A DNA stretch of 64,000 nt, from the NCBI RefSeq assembly GCF_003971065.1, contig NZ_RYDV01000001.1, positions 62,001 through 126,000 on the forward strand, given 5' to 3'. Both the position numbers and the translations under genes were made by a program. Position 1 is the first letter of the stretch. Each line of letters starts with the position of its first letter. The DNA is from Candidimonas sp. SYP-B2681 (GTDB lineage Bacteria; Pseudomonadota; Gammaproteobacteria; Burkholderiales; Burkholderiaceae_B). This document shows positions 15,880 to 24,162 of the stretch, piece after piece. The notes beneath the pieces were generated by a model that was given only the letters and a program-made list of their open reading frames with translations, was not told the DNA's origin and did not search any database.

Positions 15880-17550
15880 ATGTCCGCTCTGCTTGATGCT
15901 TATCGCGCCGGCTTGCTACGGCGGCCCCACTGGCTTCCAAATATTGTTGCCGGGTTGATCGTCGGGGTCGTGGCGCTCCCCTTGGCCATGGCTTTTGCAA
16001 TCGCGTCGGGCGTAAAACCCGAGCAAGGCATTTACACCGCCATCATCGCAGGCATCATTGTTTCTTTATTCGGCGGCAGCCGGGTACAGATCGCCGGTCC
16101 TACCGGCGCCTTTATTGTGATTCTGGCTGGCGTCGTCGCGCAGTACGGCATTGACGGCTTGCAGATTGCGACCTCTATGGCCGGTATCATCCTTCTGCTT
16201 TTTGGGGTGGCCAGGCTCGGCGCAGTGATCAAGTTTATCCCTGCACCCGTTATCGTCGGTTTCACCGCCGGTATCGGCGTCGTCATCTGGGTAGGCCAGT
16301 GGAAAGACTTTTTCGGCCTTCCCGCAGTGGGCGGGGAACACTTTCATCAAAAGCTGTGGCAACTGCTGCAAGTGCTGCCGCAGTTCGACTGGGCTACAAC
16401 GCTTCTTGCACTGACCGCGCTGTTTCTGGTGATCTTCACTTCACGCATACCTCGCCTGGCCCGGGTACCGGGGCCATTGGCCGCCCTGATAGTGGTGACG
16501 CTTATTCAAGCGATATTCAATTTTGAAACCGTTGCCACCATAGGCAGCACTTATGGCGAAATTCCGCGCGGCCTGCCCACCTGGAGCTTCCCTGAAGTCA
16601 CTCTGTCGCGTCTGGTCGAACTGATAGGCCCCGCCTTCGCTATCGCCATGCTTGGTGCGATCGAATCGCTGCTGTCGGCGGTTGTAGCCGACGGAATGAC
16701 GGGCACCCGGCACAATTCGAATCAGGAACTTATGGGCCAGGGTCTGGCCAATATCGTCTCGCCCTTATTCGGCGGTATTGCCGCCACGGGCGCCATCGCG
16801 CGAACGGCCACTAATATCCGCAATGGCGGCAACAGCCCGATCGCCGGTGTGGTGCATGCCATAACGCTGATCGTCGTGTTGCTGTTTCTGGCGCCTTTGG
16901 CTGCCAACATTCCCCTAGCATGTCTTGCAGCAATTCTGTTTATTGTTGCCTGGAACATGAGCGAAGTACGTCACGTTATCAAGATGGTAAGGACGGCGCC
17001 GCGCGCCGACGTCATTATTTTGCTGGTCACGTTTGCTTTAACCGTCTTCGCCGACTTGGTGGTTGCTGTGAATATCGGTGTCGTGCTGGCCATGCTGCAC
17101 TTTATGCGGCGCATGGCTGAAAGCGTGGTGGTGCGCAAGCAGACTAGTGAGTCTTTGGATAAAGAGCTGGCCCAAGAGGGTTTCGACCACTTGCCCGAAG
17201 GCGTGCTGGTCTTCGCCGTGGACGGACCATTTTTCTTCGCCGCGGTCGAAGCCTTCGAACGTGCCCTGGCCGACACGCGTACTGATCCGCAAGTGCTCAT
17301 CATCCGCCTGGGGCGCGTCCCCTTTATCGATGCAACGGGTCTGCAAACACTGGAAGAAGTGGTTCTGGATTTGCAAAGGCGAGGCGTGCGTGTGGTGATT
17401 ACTGAAACCAATACCCGCGTTTACCATAAGATACGCAAAACTGGCTTGTTTGAAAAAATGGGTGCGGAAAACTATGCCGAGACGCTGCCGCAGATTATCG
17501 CTTCGCTGGTGCAGGCCGAAACGACGGCGTCAAACGTTCAGACCCCGTGA
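15880..17550 (+). CDS. SulP family inorganic anion transporter with STAS domain
   Basis: The 556-residue protein has a SulP membrane domain (about 20-410) starting with PHWLPNIVAGLIVGVVALPL and the family motif GSRVQIAGPTGAF near 66, then a cytoplasmic STAS domain (about 440-545, VLVFAVDGPFFFAAVEAFER). Such carriers move sulfate, bicarbonate or dicarboxylates; the substrate is not readable here. A TATAAT at 15839-15844 lies upstream without a matching -35. It is not close to any carbonic anhydrase or sulfate assimilation gene. Confidence 0.92.
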   Translation: MSALLDAYRAGLLRRPHWLPNIVAGLIVGVVALPLAMAFAIASGVKPEQGIYTAIIAGIIVSLFGGSRVQIAGPTGAFIVILAGVVAQYGIDGLQIATSMAGIILLLFGVARLGAVIKFIPAPVIVGFTAGIGVVIWVGQWKDFFGLPAVGGEHFHQKLWQLLQVLPQFDWATTLLALTALFLVIFTSRIPRLARVPGPLAALIVVTLIQAIFNFETVATIGSTYGEIPRGLPTWSFPEVTLSRLVELIGPAFAIAMLGAIESLLSAVVADGMTGTRHNSNQELMGQGLANIVSPLFGGIAATGAIARTATNIRNGGNSPIAGVVHAITLIVVLLFLAPLAANIPLACLAAILFIVAWNMSEVRHVIKMVRTAPRADVIILLVTFALTVFADLVVAVNIGVVLAMLHFMRRMAESVVVRKQTSESLDKELAQEGFDHLPEGVLVFAVDGPFFFAAVEAFERALADTRTDPQVLIIRLGRVPFIDATGLQTLEEVVLDLQRRGVRVVITETNTRVYHKIRKTGLFEKMGAENYAETLPQIIASLVQAETTASNVQTP

Positions 17551-17583
17551 AGAGCTAAAAGCGGGCCAGAGCCATTTGATAGC

Positions 17584-17787
17584 TTATTCGGCGGAGGAAC
17601 TTTTAACTTGCGGGTTGGCTGTAACGCTATCCTTGCCATAACTTACGCCATGCTGCGTCAGGTAATCGCGTATCAATTGGCGGACCACTTGGGATGGCGT
17701 GATGTCTTGGCTGGCACAAAGGCGTTCAAGCGCCTTTTTCTTATTTGGGTCAATAAGTATGGTGAGCCTTGCAGTCTTGTTTTCCAT
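17584..17787 (-). CDS. Ribbon-helix-helix (CopG-like) small protein
   Basis: A 67-residue protein with a beta-strand TARLTILIDPNKKKALERLC followed by two helices (TPSQVVRQLIRDYLTQ) has the pattern of a CopG/Arc DNA-binding domain. Such proteins are often antitoxins or autoregulators, yet no toxin gene lies next to it. It is convergent with the SulP gene. The frame shows coding character but the short length leaves some doubt. Confidence 0.65.
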   Translation of the reverse strand: MENKTARLTILIDPNKKKALERLCASQDITPSQVVRQLIRDYLTQHGVSYGKDSVTANPQVKSSSAE

Positions 17788-17845
17788 GGCGAATCAACGT
17801 TTATGATGTTAATGCCATTGTAATGGAAGGACGTTTGTTGTGGGA

Positions 17846-17877
17846 ACCCCGTTTCAAATGACACCAGTAAACGGGGT
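17846..17877 (-). terminator. Hairpin downstream of dsbB
   Basis: ACCCCGTTT at 17846-17854 pairs perfectly with AAACGGGGT at 17869-17877. It lies 16 bases beyond the dsbB stop on the minus strand, where a terminator would be expected, but has no T tract. Confidence 0.4.
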
Positions 17878-17893
17878 CCGGCTGTAGTGTAAT

Positions 17894-18460
17894 TTAACTC
17901 AGTAGCAGATACGTGACAGGATCATCCGGGCACGCCCCTAGTCCGCATTCCAGCATGGTAGCGACCATATTGCCTGCCACCAGTAAAAAGAACAGCCACA
18001 GGGTGGCGGCCGCAAAATGGCCAATGCGCGTGGAATGCGGCGTGTCGGAGCATCGCCGATCAATCATCAGCATGACGCCGCTCCAGGCAATGAATGCGAT
18101 GAACAACACAAAGGCCCAGGTGTAAAAATGCAGCCCCAGAAAGGGCAGGCCGTAGCCAGGATCGTCCGGGCCAATATGCAAAAGCACTTGCCGTCCGGCG
18201 GCGAAGGCGCCACCCAGGGCCGAAATAATAATCATGCCGTAGTGCAGGGGTGACGGCCCAAATCGCACGTTGAGCAGCAGCCCGATCCCGACCAGCGCAA
18301 ACGCAACTCGTTGCAGCAGGCATAAAGGACAAGGCAGATCGTGAAAGGCAAATTGCCATACGAAGGCCATCAACAAGGCGGCACACACGCCAACAAGTGC
18401 GAGCGTATTCAGCGTGCGGGACAGTCGAAATGGGCGCCGAGTAAAGTAAGAGTTTGTCAT
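17894..18460 (-). CDS. dsbB: DsbB-type disulfide oxidoreductase with five predicted helices
   Basis: The 188-residue membrane protein has the DsbB active-site pair C44-P-L-C47 in the first periplasmic loop (FHDLPCPLCLLQR), so it would pass electrons from DsbA-like proteins to quinone. Unlike E. coli DsbB, the second periplasmic loop (about 96-114) has no cysteine. Instead a fifth hydrophobic helix (about 152-170) is followed by a tail with C172 and C177, which would place this pair in the periplasm. The gene starts three bases after the stop of a 52-residue DUF5993 protein gene, so the two are translated together. Confidence 0.88.
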   Translation of the reverse strand: MTNSYFTRRPFRLSRTLNTLALVGVCAALLMAFVWQFAFHDLPCPLCLLQRVAFALVGIGLLLNVRFGPSPLHYGMIIISALGGAFAAGRQVLLHIGPDDPGYGLPFLGLHFYTWAFVLFIAFIAWSGVMLMIDRRCSDTPHSTRIGHFAAATLWLFFLLVAGNMVATMLECGLGACPDDPVTYLLLS

Positions 18461-18463
18461 GGC

Positions 18464-18622
18464 TTACAGGGATAATCCGAGCGGGTCCGTCATGTGAAAC
18501 TTGCACCAAGCGCTGAAGACGGCCAAAGTGATAAACCATAGGGTAAGGCATGCGGCTCGCTGTCCCCGGATACCGAACCAGACGGCTACCATACCGGTAA
18601 AAAAGGGCAACATCATAATCAT
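18464..18622 (-). CDS. DUF5993 family small membrane protein
   Basis: A 52-residue frame encodes two hydrophobic helices (about 4-18 and 26-40) joined by the basic turn RGQRAA, ending AWCKFHMTDPLGLSL. The His-x-Thr-Asp-x-Leu-x-Leu-Ser ending and size fit the uncharacterised family DUF5993, which commonly neighbours dsbB genes. A GGAG lies nine bases before the first ATG, and the stop is three bases before dsbB. The positive turn predicts both ends in the periplasm, with C40 near the outer membrane-water interface. It is probably a partner or subunit of the adjacent DsbB. Confidence 0.8.
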   Translation of the reverse strand: MIMMLPFFTGMVAVWFGIRGQRAACLTLWFITLAVFSAWCKFHMTDPLGLSL

Positions 18623-18695
18623 CGAATACGACTCCGCTTGAACGAGCAGTTTTACACCATGTAACGGCCCGTAAGTTTACGTCAAATCGATTTTT

Positions 18696-19448
18696 TCAGA
18701 TAGCGCCCAGCTCGGTTTCCAGCGCGCTTTGTAGCGCGAGCGCGAATGCCTTGGGCGCGTATGCCCGAGTCGCCGCAGATATGTCGTGCAACGAAGCAAT
18801 CCGATGACCAGCATAGTGCCTCGTGCTGCCCAACATGGCTTCAAAGCGGTTGGCTCTAGCGGTGACGCCCGGCGCGTCTATAGCAGCCAGAATCAGCGCG
18901 TGTACCAGTACAACCTGCGCAGTATCGCGGCCACCACCGATGGATTGGCGGCGCCACAATTGGGCCGTACCGGCAATTTTTCTTGCGAAATCTCCACTGC
19001 CCACGGCGAGGTTATATCGCCCATCGCAGAACGAGCCTTCGACGGCCTGCGGGTGGCTGTCAATACCGAAACGGTGCAGTGCCTGGGCAATTATTCTGCA
19101 TATCAGCAGGTAAGCCGCGTCAGAATGGTCCAGCGGTTTGCCTTCCACGACATACGCCAAGCTAAGGTTGATAATGCCATCGCCTTGAGGAACGATGCCG
19201 CCGCCAGATTGTCGCACCGTAACGGGCCAGCCATCTCTGGCGAACACCTCGCAGGCGTGGGGAAACGCCTCGAAGCGTTGATACGTGCGGGGCACAACCA
19301 AGCCCTGTGTGGCCTGCCACACAGCAGCAGTCGGCCCCTGAAGCGCAGCAAGACCGATTAGCGCTTCATCAAATTTGGCCGTCTGCGGTAAGCCGCCCGG
19401 AACGGGCAGAAGCCGAAACCCCATATCGGCGGGTGGCGGGCAATTCAA
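18696..19448 (-). CDS. Lipoate/biotin-protein ligase (LplA/LipB-like) family protein
   Basis: The 250-residue protein carries the ligase-fold motifs VRQSGGGIVPQGDGIINLS near 78 (family form RRxSGGGxVxHD) and GSFCDGRYNLAVG followed by KIAGTAQ and an Arg near 150-165, where the lysine would bind lipoyl or octanoyl intermediates. The usual His-Asp after the GGG motif is replaced, so it may be an atypical ligase or amidotransferase. Its start overlaps the stop of the TM2 protein gene upstream by four bases (ATGA), so the two are co-translated. Confidence 0.82.
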   Translation of the reverse strand: MNCPPPADMGFRLLPVPGGLPQTAKFDEALIGLAALQGPTAAVWQATQGLVVPRTYQRFEAFPHACEVFARDGWPVTVRQSGGGIVPQGDGIINLSLAYVVEGKPLDHSDAAYLLICRIIAQALHRFGIDSHPQAVEGSFCDGRYNLAVGSGDFARKIAGTAQLWRRQSIGGGRDTAQVVLVHALILAAIDAPGVTARANRFEAMLGSTRHYAGHRIASLHDISAATRAYAPKAFALALQSALETELGAI

Positions 19449-19912
19449 GTGCGTACCAGGGCGAACTCTTCATCGCTCATGAACATATAGCGCACCGCAT
19501 CTATCAGGCCCACCACTATCGCCAATGGCGCGAAAAGGTAAAACAGGATAAGGTAGAAGACACCCCAGCCGATCTGCCCAAGATAAAAGCGGTGTGCCCC
19601 CAACCAGCCAAGAAAAATAGCCAGGACGATCGCGATTTTGCGATGGTTCGTGGGCTTTTCAAGCTCGTCGCCCTTGGTTTTGATAATCCACAGGCTAATG
19701 GGCACGGTTAGTACCAGCGCAATTACCACCTTGACGACGTGAACCGATACGAAATCTTCGATCGCGTAGTAGATATCCGAGAAGTTATGGATCACCAGGC
19801 CGGTCAGATGCGAGATCCATGCGAAGGCTTCGTAAGCGATGGTCTCGCCGAAAGTCAGCGCGACCAGAATGATAATAAAAACTGCTATTGCCAGAATAAT
19901 TTTTTGCAGCAT
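19445..19912 (-). CDS. TM2 domain-containing membrane protein
   Basis: A 155-residue protein with four hydrophobic stretches. The C-terminal part (about 91-150) has the TM2 domain pattern GWLGAHRFYLGQIGWGVFYL followed by GLIDAVRYMFMSDEEF. TM2 proteins are common but mostly without known function. The N-terminal half has a long membrane segment and a helical region containing SDIYYAIEDFVSVHVVK. It is translationally coupled to the lipoate-ligase-like gene. Confidence 0.85.
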   Translation of the reverse strand: MLQKIILAIAVFIIILVALTFGETIAYEAFAWISHLTGLVIHNFSDIYYAIEDFVSVHVVKVVIALVLTVPISLWIIKTKGDELEKPTNHRKIAIVLAIFLGWLGAHRFYLGQIGWGVFYLILFYLFAPLAIVVGLIDAVRYMFMSDEEFALVRT

Positions 19913-19991
19913 AATCCAGAACCAGCCTCGTAGGAATAAGGGCTTCTTTGTACATGGTTTTCATCATAAACCATCGCGCACACCATGCTGA

Positions 19992-21146
19992 TCAGCCGCG
20001 GACCAGACGCCACAATGATGTCACTTCGATACGGCGAGCTTGGTGTAAAGGGTCAGCCTCGTCCATGGCCTTGGGGTGCGCAGGGCGTGCGTCCAGGCGG
20101 CCAGCAACATGCAAACCCGCGTTGGCAACGGCATCAAGTAAAAATTCCCGGCTGCGCAAGCCAAGGTGCTCGGCCAGGTCCGACATAATCAGCCAGCCTT
20201 CGCCTTTGGGCGTCAAGTGGCTGGCCAGGCCATTCAGGAACCCTAGCAGCATGCGGTTGTCGGGATCATAGATGGCCCGTTCGACAGGCGTCGTGGGCTT
20301 GGCGGGAATCCACGGTGGGTTGCACACGATTAAACTGCTCGTGCCTTCCGGAAACAGGTCGACGTCCTGCAATTCAATTGTTCCGCCTAGGCCTAGTCTG
20401 TCGATGTTCTCGCGCGCGCAAGCCAATGCGCGCGGGTCCTGGTCAGTGGCAATCACCTTGCGCACGCCCCGTTTTGCCAGGACCGCCGCCAGCACGCCAC
20501 TGCCAGTACCAATGTCAAAGGCCAGGTCAGTTGCGGGCAAAGGCGCTTGTGCAAGCAGGTCTATATACTCGCCGCGATTGGGCGAAAATACGCCGTAATG
20601 CACATGTATATTGCTTCCAAGGGCGGGAATTGGCACGCCTTTCTTGAGCCACTCGTGCGCGCCAATAATCCCTTGTAGTGCCCGTAAAGAAAGCAGAAAA
20701 GGCTCCGGCGTGTCACCAAGGGCAGCGCGGCACGCTTCGTGGGCGTCCGGTGCCCGGCGTAGTGCAATGTGGGCGTTGGCGTCCAGTTCAATCAATAGCT
20801 TATTGAGCAACTGCGAGCGCTGCGACTGATGCAGACGATACCTATTGAAGATTTCAGTGGGCTCGGTGGGCGCAATGTCGCTGCGGCCGTGCGCTTTCTT
20901 TTTATCGATTCTGCGTGCGAGCGCCTGTAAAAGCTGTCGGCCATTGTGGAAGTCGCCTCGCCACAACACAGATGTACCCTGACTGACCAGGCGATAGGCC
21001 GCATCGGCGCTTAGCGTGTCGTCGGCGGGAACGATGCGTTTGGGCGGCGGGCTACTATTTTCGGCATACCATCGCGCCTGATGCGTTTGTTCGTTTTCCG
21101 TCCACGAAACGTAGAGGGGCATTACAGCAGAATTCAGGGCAGGCAT
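19992..21146 (-). CDS. Class I SAM-dependent methyltransferase (PrmC/RlmG-like)
   Basis: The 384-residue protein has an N-terminal region of about 190 residues and a Rossmann methyltransferase domain with motif I FDIGTGSGVLA near 208 and motif IV VCNPPWIP near 275. NPPW/NPPY is typical of enzymes methylating planar nitrogen atoms in protein glutamine or RNA/DNA bases, so the target is probably translation related but cannot be named. The gene stands alone between the TM2 gene and the DUF2165 gene. Confidence 0.82.
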   Translation of the reverse strand: MPALNSAVMPLYVSWTENEQTHQARWYAENSSPPPKRIVPADDTLSADAAYRLVSQGTSVLWRGDFHNGRQLLQALARRIDKKKAHGRSDIAPTEPTEIFNRYRLHQSQRSQLLNKLLIELDANAHIALRRAPDAHEACRAALGDTPEPFLLSLRALQGIIGAHEWLKKGVPIPALGSNIHVHYGVFSPNRGEYIDLLAQAPLPATDLAFDIGTGSGVLAAVLAKRGVRKVIATDQDPRALACARENIDRLGLGGTIELQDVDLFPEGTSSLIVCNPPWIPAKPTTPVERAIYDPDNRMLLGFLNGLASHLTPKGEGWLIMSDLAEHLGLRSREFLLDAVANAGLHVAGRLDARPAHPKAMDEADPLHQARRIEVTSLWRLVRG

Positions 21147-21227
21147 GAGTAAGCCATCGGTAAAATGGCATTATTGTAGGCCAGTTGACGAATGCCGGTA
21201 GCCGGAGCGCGGCATGGCCGGCCGCTT

Positions 21228-21725
21228 TCAATCGGTCAGTTCATCGTCCTTTTGCGCAAGGTAAATCAGCACAAGAAGAATCGTTGCCAGAAACCGGAAG
21301 GCACTGGGTATCCCATTCCATGTTTCGGACATCCACATTCCAAACCATTCACCGCCTATAGAAATAAAACCGACGTGCCAAGTTAAAAAACCAAGGGTTA
21401 AGCCGATAACCGCGAGCTTCTTGTTGCGGTTGAACTTCTGGGCTGGCGAATTGATGTGTCGAAGCAACTGCAGCACGCCTGCCCAACAAAGCAGCGCCGT
21501 CAGGGTTTCAAGCGCGATAATGACGATGTAACCCGCGTGCTGGATTACAGGAGACGTTATTGCGCGATAGTGAATAGTGGAATTGGGAAAGATGCTGTCC
21601 ATTAACAGCACATGTTGGACGAAGGGCAAGTTGGTAGCGTAGTCGCTGATATTGCCGAAGGCCACTAACGTGACGAACAAGGCAATCGCCGCCACGCATA
21701 GTGTTTTAGAAACGCGTAAGAACAT
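21228..21725 (-). CDS. DUF2165 family membrane protein
   Basis: The 165-residue protein has four predicted helices and the ending SETWNGIPSAFRFLATILLVLIYL, which fit the uncharacterised small integral membrane family DUF2165. The ATG at 21725 lies five bases after the glpK stop, so it should be expressed with glycerol kinase. A start at 21833 would run back into glpK and is rejected. Its function is unknown; position suggests a role in glycerol uptake or metabolism. Confidence 0.82.
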   Translation of the reverse strand: MFLRVSKTLCVAAIALFVTLVAFGNISDYATNLPFVQHVLLMDSIFPNSTIHYRAITSPVIQHAGYIVIIALETLTALLCWAGVLQLLRHINSPAQKFNRNKKLAVIGLTLGFLTWHVGFISIGGEWFGMWMSETWNGIPSAFRFLATILLVLIYLAQKDDELTD

Positions 21726-21730
21726 GCTTG

Positions 21731-23224
21731 TTATTCCGCGCAGGTTTGCCGAACGGCATGTTCCCAGCGTTCCATCAGGGCGTTTGCATCGTTGCGGGGC
21801 AGCTCGGGAGTAAAACGGCGTTCGACCTGCCATAAGGCAGCGAGCTCTTCCTTGTTCTTATAAACCCCACTAGTAAGCCCCGCCAGATAGGCTGCGCCCA
21901 GCGCCGTGGTTTCGACCATCGTGGGGCGCACAACAGGAATACCGAGCAGGTCAGCCTGAAACTGCATAAGCAAATCGTTCACGCATGCGCCGCCGTCGAC
22001 ACGCAATTCGGTCAGGGGTGCAGATCCGGCGGCAACGGCGTCGCGGCTCATCGCCAACAGTAATGCAGCACTTTGGTAGGCGATGCTTTCCAAGGCCGCC
22101 CGGGCGATATGCGCCATGGAACTTCCGCGCGTAAGGCCAGTGATGGTACCTCGGGCGTCAGGCTTCCAATAGGGTGCACCGAGCCCGGTAAACGCGGGAA
22201 CCAGCATGACGCCACCCGAGTCCGGTACGCTGTGGGCCAGCGCTTCAATCTCGCTGCTTTTTTCAAAGGCGTTCAAGCCATCGCGCATCCATTGGACGAC
22301 CGCGCCGGCTACGAACACGCTACCTTCCATGGCGTACTCGGTTTGCGCGCTGGTTTGGGCCGCGCTGGTGGTTACCAGGCCGTTTGTTGAAATCTGAAAT
22401 TTACTGCCCGTATGCATCAGCATGAAGCAGCCGGTGCCATAGGTGTTTTTCGCCATGCCTTCCGTGAAGCACGCTTGCCCGAATAGTGCGCTTTGCTGGT
22501 CGCCTGCAACGCCGCAAATAGGAATGGCGTGCCCCAGAAGGTCGGCTTCGACTGCACCGAATTCGGCGGCGGAGGGTAAAACCTGGGGCAGAAGTGAGGG
22601 CTCGATGCTCAAAGCCCGCAGCAATTCGCTGTCCCATTCATTGCTGTGGACGTTGAACAGCATCGTACGCGAAGCGTTGCTGACATCGGTGCTGTGTTTC
22701 TTGCCTTTTGTCAACTGCCAAATCAGCCAACTATCGATGGTGCCAAACGCAAGTTCGCCTTGGCGTGCCTGCTCCCGCGCCCCGGGTACATGGTCCAGTA
22801 TCCATTTCAATTTGGTGCCCGAGAAATACGCGTCAACCCGCAATCCGGTTTTATCAAGGATGGTGGCTTCCAGGCCATTCTGGCGGAGTTCGGCGCAAGT
22901 CGGTTCAGCACGGCGATCCTGCCATACGATTGCGTTATAAATCGGCTGCCCGCTTTTGCGGTTCCAAACCACCGTGGTTTCGCGCTGGTTCGTAATGCCT
23001 ACTGCACGAATGTCGCGAGCTTCAAGCCCCGCCTTCGCGATGGCTTCTTGCGCCGTCGCCAATTGTGTTTGCCATATCTCGACAGGATCGTGCTCGACCC
23101 AACCCGGTTCGGGGTAAATTTGAGTTATTTCCCGTTGGGCCAAGGCCACAATGCGACCTGTTTGATCAAAAACGATGCTACGCGTGCTGGATGTACCCTG
23201 GTCGAGGGCAAGAATATAGGTCAT
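21731..23224 (-). CDS. glpK: Glycerol kinase GlpK
   Basis: The product of about 497 residues begins [20 protein letters not shown], the phosphate-binding loop of FGGY kinases, and contains the family segments [15 protein letters not shown] near 80 and [19 protein letters not shown] near 400. It phosphorylates glycerol to sn-glycerol 3-phosphate in the cytoplasm, trapping it for GlpD. Another ATG lies three codons upstream at 23233; neither has a clear ribosome binding site. The glpR repressor gene lies directly upstream in the same direction, and the DUF2165 gene follows. Confidence 0.96.
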   Translation of the reverse strand: MTYILALDQGTSSTRSIVFDQTGRIVALAQREITQIYPEPGWVEHDPVEIWQTQLATAQEAIAKAGLEARDIRAVGITNQRETTVVWNRKSGQPIYNAIVWQDRRAEPTCAELRQNGLEATILDKTGLRVDAYFSGTKLKWILDHVPGAREQARQGELAFGTIDSWLIWQLTKGKKHSTDVSNASRTMLFNVHSNEWDSELLRALSIEPSLLPQVLPSAAEFGAVEADLLGHAIPICGVAGDQQSALFGQACFTEGMAKNTYGTGCFMLMHTGSKFQISTNGLVTTSAAQTSAQTEYAMEGSVFVAGAVVQWMRDGLNAFEKSSEIEALAHSVPDSGGVMLVPAFTGLGAPYWKPDARGTITGLTRGSSMAHIARAALESIAYQSAALLLAMSRDAVAAGSAPLTELRVDGGACVNDLLMQFQADLLGIPVVRPTMVETTALGAAYLAGLTSGVYKNKEELAALWQVERRFTPELPRNDANALMERWEHAVRQTCAE

Positions 23225-23257
23225 GGCGGCCATTAGATAATGTTTGGCTGAGTTGTA

Positions 23258-24022
23258 TCACAGGGCGATGTCGCAACGCACATGTGCATTGAGCAGTAGA
23301 TTGGGGAACGGCTCGGGCGGCGCGGCATCGGTGAATAACCTGTCGATCTGGTCCAGCTGCGCTACCCGGACCATCGCAGGACGATTGAACTTGCTGACAT
23401 CGGTTGCCAACCATACTTCCTGGGCATGCGAAATAATGGCTTGTGAGACCTTCACTTCACGGTAATCGAAATCGCGCAACGAGCCGTCTGCCTCGATGCC
23501 CGAAATACCGATAAGGGCAATATCCACATGAAACTGGCGAATAAAGTCGACGGTGGCTTCGCCCACTATTCCGTGGTCCCTGGGGCGCACCACGCCGCCC
23601 GCCACAATCACTTCGCTGTTCTGATTACGCGACAAAATTGCCGCCACATTAATGTTATTCGTGATGACCCGCAAACCGGTGTGCTGCAGTAACGCTTTGG
23701 CGATCGCTTCGGTAGTGGTGCCGATATTGATCAAAAGCGAACAGTTGTTAGGGACCGCCCGGGCAACGGCTTCGGCGATGCGGCGCTTGCCCTCTGCGTG
23801 CAAGCTTTCCCGTTGATGGTGCGCAATATTTTCGACCGTTGAATTAGGTAGCCGCACTCCCCCGTGATAGCGCGCCAGCACACCGGCTTCCGAGAGGCGC
23901 TGTACATCGCGTCTGACGGTTTGCACGGTCACGCCTAACCGGGTCGCCAATTCCTCGAGGGCGCTGGTATTTCGCTCGTGCACGTATTGCAGAAGCTTTA
24001 ACTGGCGAGGGTTAGGGATCAT
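23258..24022 (-). CDS. glpR: GlpR, DeoR-family repressor of the glycerol regulon
   Basis: The 254-residue protein has a DeoR-type winged helix at the N-terminus (about 1-60, with LEELATRLGVTVQTVRRDVQ) and a sugar-phosphate sensor domain with LLINIGTTTEAIAKALL near 96 and DIALIGISGIEADGSLRDFD near 165. Glycerol 3-phosphate is the expected inducer. It sits between glpK and the divergent glpSTPQV transport operon, so it probably represses both directions from the 140-base region between it and glpS. Confidence 0.92.
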   Translation of the reverse strand: MIPNPRQLKLLQYVHERNTSALEELATRLGVTVQTVRRDVQRLSEAGVLARYHGGVRLPNSTVENIAHHQRESLHAEGKRRIAEAVARAVPNNCSLLINIGTTTEAIAKALLQHTGLRVITNNINVAAILSRNQNSEVIVAGGVVRPRDHGIVGEATVDFIRQFHVDIALIGISGIEADGSLRDFDYREVKVSQAIISHAQEVWLATDVSKFNRPAMVRVAQLDQIDRLFTDAAPPEPFPNLLLNAHVRCDIAL

Positions 24023-24129
24023 GCGTTATTGTCAATGAACGATACAAAAGAAATGTACATCGAAAGAAAAGGAATCGATCCTAGGGTTTTCATTAAGGGT
24101 AAACCTATAGCAAACGAACAATAATGCGC
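24021..24129. promoter_or_regulatory. glpR-glpS divergent control region
   Basis: ATGCGTTATTGT at 24021-24032 is repeated inversely, with small differences, as ACAATAATGCGC at 24118-24129. Between them lie GAACGATAC, CATCGAAAG and AAACGAACA, which resemble half-sites of DeoR-type GlpR operators. No clear sigma-70 promoter was identified. The assignment is by position and weak resemblance. Confidence 0.4.
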
Positions 24130-24162
24130 TGAAGAGAACATAAAACACAGAGAGACCAGACC

